DNA of 64,000 nt from Bacteroidota bacterium. Lineage in GTDB: Bacteria > Bacteroidota > Ignavibacteria > UBA10030 > SZUA-254. A program made the translations under genes and the position numbers. The stretch is taken from contig DATDFQ010000054.1 in assembly GCA_036522515.1 (NCBI GenBank), positions 39,383-103,382 on the forward strand. Direction: 5' to 3'. The notes under the pieces were generated by a model. The model ran no database searches and was not told the DNA's origin. It saw nothing but the letters and a program-made list of their open reading frames with translations. This document shows positions 61,101 to 64,000 of the stretch, piece by piece. The first letter of the stretch is position 1, and every line of letters begins with the position of its first letter.

Positions 61101-62671
61101 GAAAGTATACTTTTACCCAGCCGAAAGTCCTTGGCGGACCGGACGGGCTCCTGTTCAACGTTCAGGACCTGGAGCCCCGCGCCGCGTATGATGCCGCCGG
61201 AAACATCTATGTTGCGGCCATCCAGGGGACGCCGGGCGGGACGGATGTCTGGAAGTCGCAGGACGGCGGAAACACGTTTGCCTACCTCGGACAACCGGAC
61301 GGCGGACAGGCGGCCTCGGCCACGGCGGGAAGAACGCCGGGCGTGGGGGGCGGCGACGAGGATATTGCGATCGGCTCCACGGGACGGGTCTACGTAGCCT
61401 CTCTCTTCGGGATCGAGCAACCGATGACCATCACGATGTCCAGCTCGACGAACGGCGGCGCCACATGGGTCGCGAATCCCAACTCGCAGAACGTCCCGCT
61501 GGACGACCGGCAATGGATCGCGGCCTCCGGCGACAAGACGGTGTACCTGACCTTTGCGCAGTCCGGAGCGCTCCTCGTCGGAACGAGCAGCATCTTCTGC
61601 ATGAAGTCGACCGACGGGGGATTGACCTTTCCGCAGGTGACCGAGGTGACGAAACCGGAGCTCGGCGTCCAGGCGGAATTTCAGGGGAACATTGCGATCG
61701 ACCCTCGAAACGGTAATCTCTATACGGTCTTCATAGGGCACCCCGGGAATTACGTGTATGTCGCGCGCTCCACCGACGGGGGAAATTCGTTCGTCCTCCG
61801 GTTGGTGAAATCGGGTTCGCAGACGGAGTCGTATGCGAACGTCTTCCCGATCATCGCCGTGGACCGCGGGGGAAACCTCCATGTGGTCTACTCCACGGGA
61901 AAGAGTATCTGTCTCGCAAGTTCCTCCGATCAGGGGGAGACATGGACGCAGCCCGTCCGGGTCAGCAACGGGATCGAAACCAAGACCGCGCTCTCGCCCT
62001 GGATCGACGCAGGGGACGCCGGGAAAGTCGACATCATGTGGTGGGCCACTTCTGCCCCTAGCAATCTGACGGGGGACGCAAAGTGGAAGGTCTACTTCGC
62101 GCAATGCCTGAACGCGCTCTCGAAAACCCCCACCATCAGCGAGAATGCGGCGACCGGGGTCTTTCACACGGGTCCGATTTGCGTGAGGGGGACGGCCTGC
62201 GCGGCAGGAACCCGCGACCTGGCGGAGTACGGATCGACGACGGTCTATCTGGATGGCAAGGCGATGATCGTCTATCCCGACGACCAGCAGACCGCCAACC
62301 CGCTGACGTACTTCGTGAAGCAGACAGGAGGGACCGGGGTGCTCTCGGGAGCCGCCGCAACCGCACCGAGGCTTGAAGCCGTGCGCGAAGCCTCGAAAGG
62401 GGCGCCGGATCGCTACGCGCTCGAGCAGAATTACCCGAATCCGTTTAACCCGGTGACGCAGATCAGGTACAGCCTGCCGGAGGATGGACATGTACGGTTG
62501 ACGGTCCACAATATTCTGGGCCAGACGGTCGCGGATTTGATCGGCGGAGACCAGCCGGCCGGGAACTACTCGGTCGCCTTCGACGCCTCCCGCCTGCCGA
62601 GCGGGGTATACTATTACCATCTCACCGCGGGCACCTTCGCGGATGTGAAGAGGATGGTGCTTCTGAAATAG
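58181..62671 (+). CDS. Subtilisin-like S8 protease fused to PPC and Asp-box propeller, T9SS-sorted
   Basis: 1496 residues from the ATG at 58181, which has GAGGGG about 10 nt upstream; an ATG 6 nt earlier and a GTG at 58142 are alternatives. A signal peptide (ILQVALGILLSACAGLAG, possibly a lipobox at LSAC) is followed by a roughly 280-residue prodomain-like part and a choice-of-anchor Ig-like domain (LSLDFGTLQAGQTKTDTLTV). The S8 domain has Asp434 in VAILDTGID, His467 in GHGHGTHCAGIIG and Ser768 in SGTSMATPHVSG. A PA domain is inserted before the Ser motif (VAGNIALIQRGDSSFASKVQ). PPC and five-Asp-box propeller modules and a T9SS domain (NYPNPFNPVTQIRYSLPEDG) complete it. It is likely a surface or released protease. 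Confidence 0.9.
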   Translation: MRFPILQVALGILLSACAGLAGQPKDGVTYGGMSLVRQPADVTGQYFVVFKSAPGAAERALVTGNRATILYQYGIIPAFAVRVPDALSLNAIKSDLRVSYVEAVQVYYALGTQQDPEITDPPNDQSTPGNATQDILSAWIDQPDNGHLRFSIRVSDLSAVNPSTGDGLPVNGAWKVAFNLQNGGRTTADQYFVQMRKPESGPEVFSWGYVDANGINSEQSSVDAGAIQTSQGIITFLMTNSVFSGAPNQNGNPQPGDVLSGTFASSTQLIGASGTGLLAPIDQAPDTGSGRNFTLLTILPQFGLSALSLDFGTLQAGQTKTDTLTVTNNGSTPFTISSVSSNNPVFTVTPVSGSLNPSARMNFFVKFSPTGAGTQLGNITFTHTAQGSPAVVPVKGAVPSATQAEIRPWGIDTVRAPGAWGTTKGRTIKVAILDTGIDSLHYDLVDRYKGGYNFVAKNTHPWDGHGHGTHCAGIIGATLNSVGVVGVAPEVDIYALKVLSDAGTGTSADILAAVDWAVQNHMNIASMSLGGGLGITAPTGQAARVPVYSPTEELAYQNAYNAGLLIITAAGNDGEPVVMYPAAYQAPMAVGAIDQTLTLATFSDYGADLEIVAPGVDILSTFPRGTGRDSKVMQGTTKYDANVIEFSALTGSAGITRQAINCQKGLAPSDFPAQVAGNIALIQRGDSSFASKVQKAQDAGAVGAIIYNNVAGNFNGTLGTARDDARNRDWIPGVSLSLADGQALAALGAPTVTLINAVGDFIKESGTSMATPHVSGVAALTWAANPTLTNQQVRDILKQTARDLGVPGTDPQYGAGLADAAAAVRAAQAIAPATKGGTVSPATPSVAWQGGPYTAVTADPVLCTSLSCDHFLLTVNIPASYYTTYPNNSVRVHLAWKDTVDDFDLYVNDLAGNAVNSSTQGMTVFEDADLGQLTTGTYDVQVVAFATVNESYSGSASVGPPPADGARSARYKTGKYTFTQPKVLGGPDGLLFNVQDLEPRAAYDAAGNIYVAAIQGTPGGTDVWKSQDGGNTFAYLGQPDGGQAASATAGRTPGVGGGDEDIAIGSTGRVYVASLFGIEQPMTITMSSSTNGGATWVANPNSQNVPLDDRQWIAASGDKTVYLTFAQSGALLVGTSSIFCMKSTDGGLTFPQVTEVTKPELGVQAEFQGNIAIDPRNGNLYTVFIGHPGNYVYVARSTDGGNSFVLRLVKSGSQTESYANVFPIIAVDRGGNLHVVYSTGKSICLASSSDQGETWTQPVRVSNGIETKTALSPWIDAGDAGKVDIMWWATSAPSNLTGDAKWKVYFAQCLNALSKTPTISENAATGVFHTGPICVRGTACAAGTRDLAEYGSTTVYLDGKAMIVYPDDQQTANPLTYFVKQTGGTGVLSGAAATAPRLEAVREASKGAPDRYALEQNYPNPFNPVTQIRYSLPEDGHVRLTVHNILGQTVADLIGGDQPAGNYSVAFDASRLPSGVYYYHLTAGTFADVKRMVLLK

Positions 62672-62752
62672 CGGTAAGGGCTGCGCTGCGCCCTCTCGCA
62701 GCGCGTGGATAGGAGCAGCGTCTCGTCCCTTGGCGCTGCTCAGGTGGATACC

Positions 62753-62782
62753 AACCCGGCCCTACCTCCTAGGGGCCGGGTT
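62753..62782 (+). terminator. Hairpin after the S8 protease gene
   Basis: A 10-bp perfect stem (AACCCGGCCC / GGGCCGGGTT) with a 10-nt loop, about 80 nt past the stop. There is only a weak T run after it, so termination is likely but not certain. Confidence 0.65.
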
Positions 62783-62903
62783 GAGTTTACATCAAATCGA
62801 TCGATGGCGCCAAACCACCCGCCGGAAAAATGTGATGCCGCGCGGGAATTCATCCGGGCGCGTCGATCAAAAAAACATGGAAGGCGGAAAGGAGTGATAA
62901 CTC

Positions 62904-63407
62904 ATGAAGACGATCAGTTTGGCAATCGGAGCCATGCTGTTGGCACTCTCGTTTGCCGCGGTGACGCCGGTTCTTGCGCAGCAGGGGGGCAGGTTTGGCG
63001 CGGGGTTTGTATTCGGTGAGCCGACTGGAATCGCCTGGAAATACCAGATCAGCGACCGGAATGCGGTCGACGGGTCGATCGGTTTCTCGCCCTATGATCG
63101 CTACCGGATCAACGTCGATTACCTCTGGCAGAGCTACCCGTTCAACGAGCCCAGACTCGCTCTGCATTACGGGGTGGGCGGCGCGCTTGGATTCGGAAGA
63201 ACGGATTATCTGTTCGTGGACGGAAGGAACAGCTATCTGTTCCGGACCCAGGACCTCGGCTTCGGCGTCAGGGGAGTGGTCGGCATGACCTACCTGGTGC
63301 CAAGGACTCCGATGGACCTGTTCCTTGAAGTCGCGCCGTTGATGATACTCGCCCCGGGGACGGGCATGGGTATCGACGCCGGGTTCGGCGCTCGGTTCTA
63401 CTTCTAA
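62904..63407 (+). CDS. Small outer-membrane beta-barrel-like protein
   Basis: 167 residues. A signal peptide (AMLLALSFAAVTPVLAQQGG) is followed by alternating strands: FGAGFVFGEPTGIAWKYQ, then YRINVDYLWQSYPF, LALHYGVGGALGFG and LGFGVRGVVGMTYLVP. The C-terminus ends in aromatic FGARFYF, typical of outer-membrane barrels. It resembles short barrel families of the DUF3996 type; function unknown. An AAAGGAG site lies 9 nt before the ATG. Confidence 0.82.
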   Translation: MKTISLAIGAMLLALSFAAVTPVLAQQGGRFGAGFVFGEPTGIAWKYQISDRNAVDGSIGFSPYDRYRINVDYLWQSYPFNEPRLALHYGVGGALGFGRTDYLFVDGRNSYLFRTQDLGFGVRGVVGMTYLVPRTPMDLFLEVAPLMILAPGTGMGIDAGFGARFYF

Positions 63408-63448
63408 AGTTTCTCCCGCCGGGTAGCGGGGGATTGTTGCACTAGGGA

Positions 63449-63488
63449 AAAGCGGTGGCGGCGGAGACGTCGTCACCGCTTTATTTTT
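63449..63488 (+). terminator. Rho-independent terminator after the small barrel gene
   Basis: Stem AAAGCGGTG / CACCGCTTT with GC-rich centre, followed by ATTTTT. It lies 42 nt downstream of the stop at 63407. Confidence 0.85.
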
Positions 63489-63509
63489 GGGTTCCTCCTC
63501 CGCGGTGCC

Positions 63510-63670
63510 GGTAGCCGCAAGCTTTAGCTTGCGGGCTTTTTTGGAGCGGATATTTGAACGCTCCATTTGTTTTTGGTATTATCGCTCGAATAAATCCCGC
63601 AGCCTGAAGGCTGCGGCTACCAATTCCTCCGAGGTACCGCTAGCCGCAAGCTTTAGCTTGCGGGCTTTTT
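63510..63670. repeat. Three family 2 REP-like hairpins
   Basis: Hairpins near 63510-63542, 63596-63621 and 63639-63670, with cores CCGCAAGCTTTAGCTTGCGG and CCGCAGCCTGAAGGCTGCGG. Two end in GGGCTTTTT, so they may also act as terminators. They fill the convergent gap between the barrel gene and the decarboxylase gene. Confidence 0.85.
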
Positions 63671-63699
63671 ATTGCGAACGAGGTGTCAACCCGGTGGCG

Positions 63700-64000
63700 T
63701 TAGCCGCCCTCCTCGATGCGTTTCACCTGTTCACGGAGGATGTCGATCGTCAGATCGACGGTTTCGCGGTGAGTGCGGAAGCAGAGGATTGCGACGCGCA
63801 GGATAAAAGTGCCGTTGAGGAGCGTCGAAGAAAGAAACACGCGCCCGTCGCGCTGCACCCCCTGAACCAGCTTCTGGTTGAAGGCGTTCGGATCTCCGCG
63901 TTTCGGAATATAGCGGAACGTGACGACCGAGAGATCGGGAAACGGGCCGACCTCGAACCCGGGGAGCTCGCTGATTCGCCCGTGAAAATAGCGGGCGAGC
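63700..64000 (-). CDS. PLP-dependent group II decarboxylase, C-terminal fragment (N-terminus outside the window)
   Basis: Reading the minus strand to a TAA at 63700 gives the final roughly 100 residues: GFEVGPFPDLSVVTFRYIPK, then RDGRVFLSSTLLNGTFILRV and ILCFRTHRETVDLTIDIL. This is the characteristic end of aromatic-amino-acid/tyrosine/glutamate-type PLP decarboxylases (the FRTH block). The PLP lysine is outside the window, so the substrate cannot be assigned. The gene is convergent with the plus-strand block. Confidence 0.85.
   Translation of the reverse strand, partial: LARYFHGRISELPGFEVGPFPDLSVVTFRYIPKRGDPNAFNQKLVQGVQRDGRVFLSSTLLNGTFILRVAILCFRTHRETVDLTIDILREQVKRIEEGG

Overview
The window is high-GC bacterial chromosome, densely coded, with no rRNA, tRNA, CRISPR or transposase that I can see. 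Several secreted proteins end in a type IX secretion (T9SS) C-terminal domain of the NPFNP...GVYFYRL...K type. There is also a PorV/PorQ-like outer-membrane protein, a TonB-dependent receptor with a carboxypeptidase-like N-domain, and few strong Shine-Dalgarno sites. Together these point to the FCB group (Bacteroidota/Ignavibacteriota/Chlorobiota and relatives). The high GC and the NPFNP sorting signature suggest an uncultured Ignavibacteria-like lineage; this placement is an inference.

Left block (1-16880, all minus strand): reading in the transcribed direction, tkt, rpiA, zwf, pgl and gnd (pentose phosphate pathway) run directly, with 4-16 nt overlaps or short gaps, into a GH38 alpha-mannosidase, a GH20 beta-hexosaminidase with a PA14 domain, a Tat-exported clan GH-A glycosidase, a GNAT acetyltransferase and a partial YHYH-domain secreted protein. 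This looks like one operon that couples sugar release to NADPH and pentose metabolism.

Middle: a short plus-strand set (17214-19542) holds two unknown small or membrane proteins and a GH130 mannoside phosphorylase/mannosidase. It converges on a long minus-strand run (19668-51825). From its upstream end that run reads: a LacI regulator; a surface protein built from three near-identical tandem modules; a TonB receptor; a large T9SS-associated surface protein; a PorV/Q-like protein; a SurA/parvulin-like protein; a lipoprotein sugar-binding protein; two MalF/MalG-type permeases; two six-hairpin glycosidases; a zinc dehydrogenase; a PfkB sugar kinase; an unknown alpha/alpha-type protein; a LamG/T9SS surface protein; a GH2 beta-mannosidase; and a TlpA-like protein. 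I read this as a glycan utilisation locus that joins outer-membrane TonB uptake to an inner-membrane ABC importer without a SusD. It is the best candidate here for an under-described system. The GH2, GH20, GH38 and GH130 enzymes together suggest mannose/GlcNAc glycans such as N-glycan cores or mannan.

Right block (52128-64000): a 7TM-PAS histidine kinase, a NarL-type response regulator and a lone receiver domain. Two paralogous T9SS proteins follow, one of them a subtilase fused to the same Asp-box propeller module. A small beta-barrel-like outer-membrane protein comes next, and finally the C-terminal end of a PLP-dependent decarboxylase on the minus strand.

At least three families of palindromic REP-like repeats sit between genes, some acting as likely terminators, and one lies inside the 5' end of the GH20 gene.
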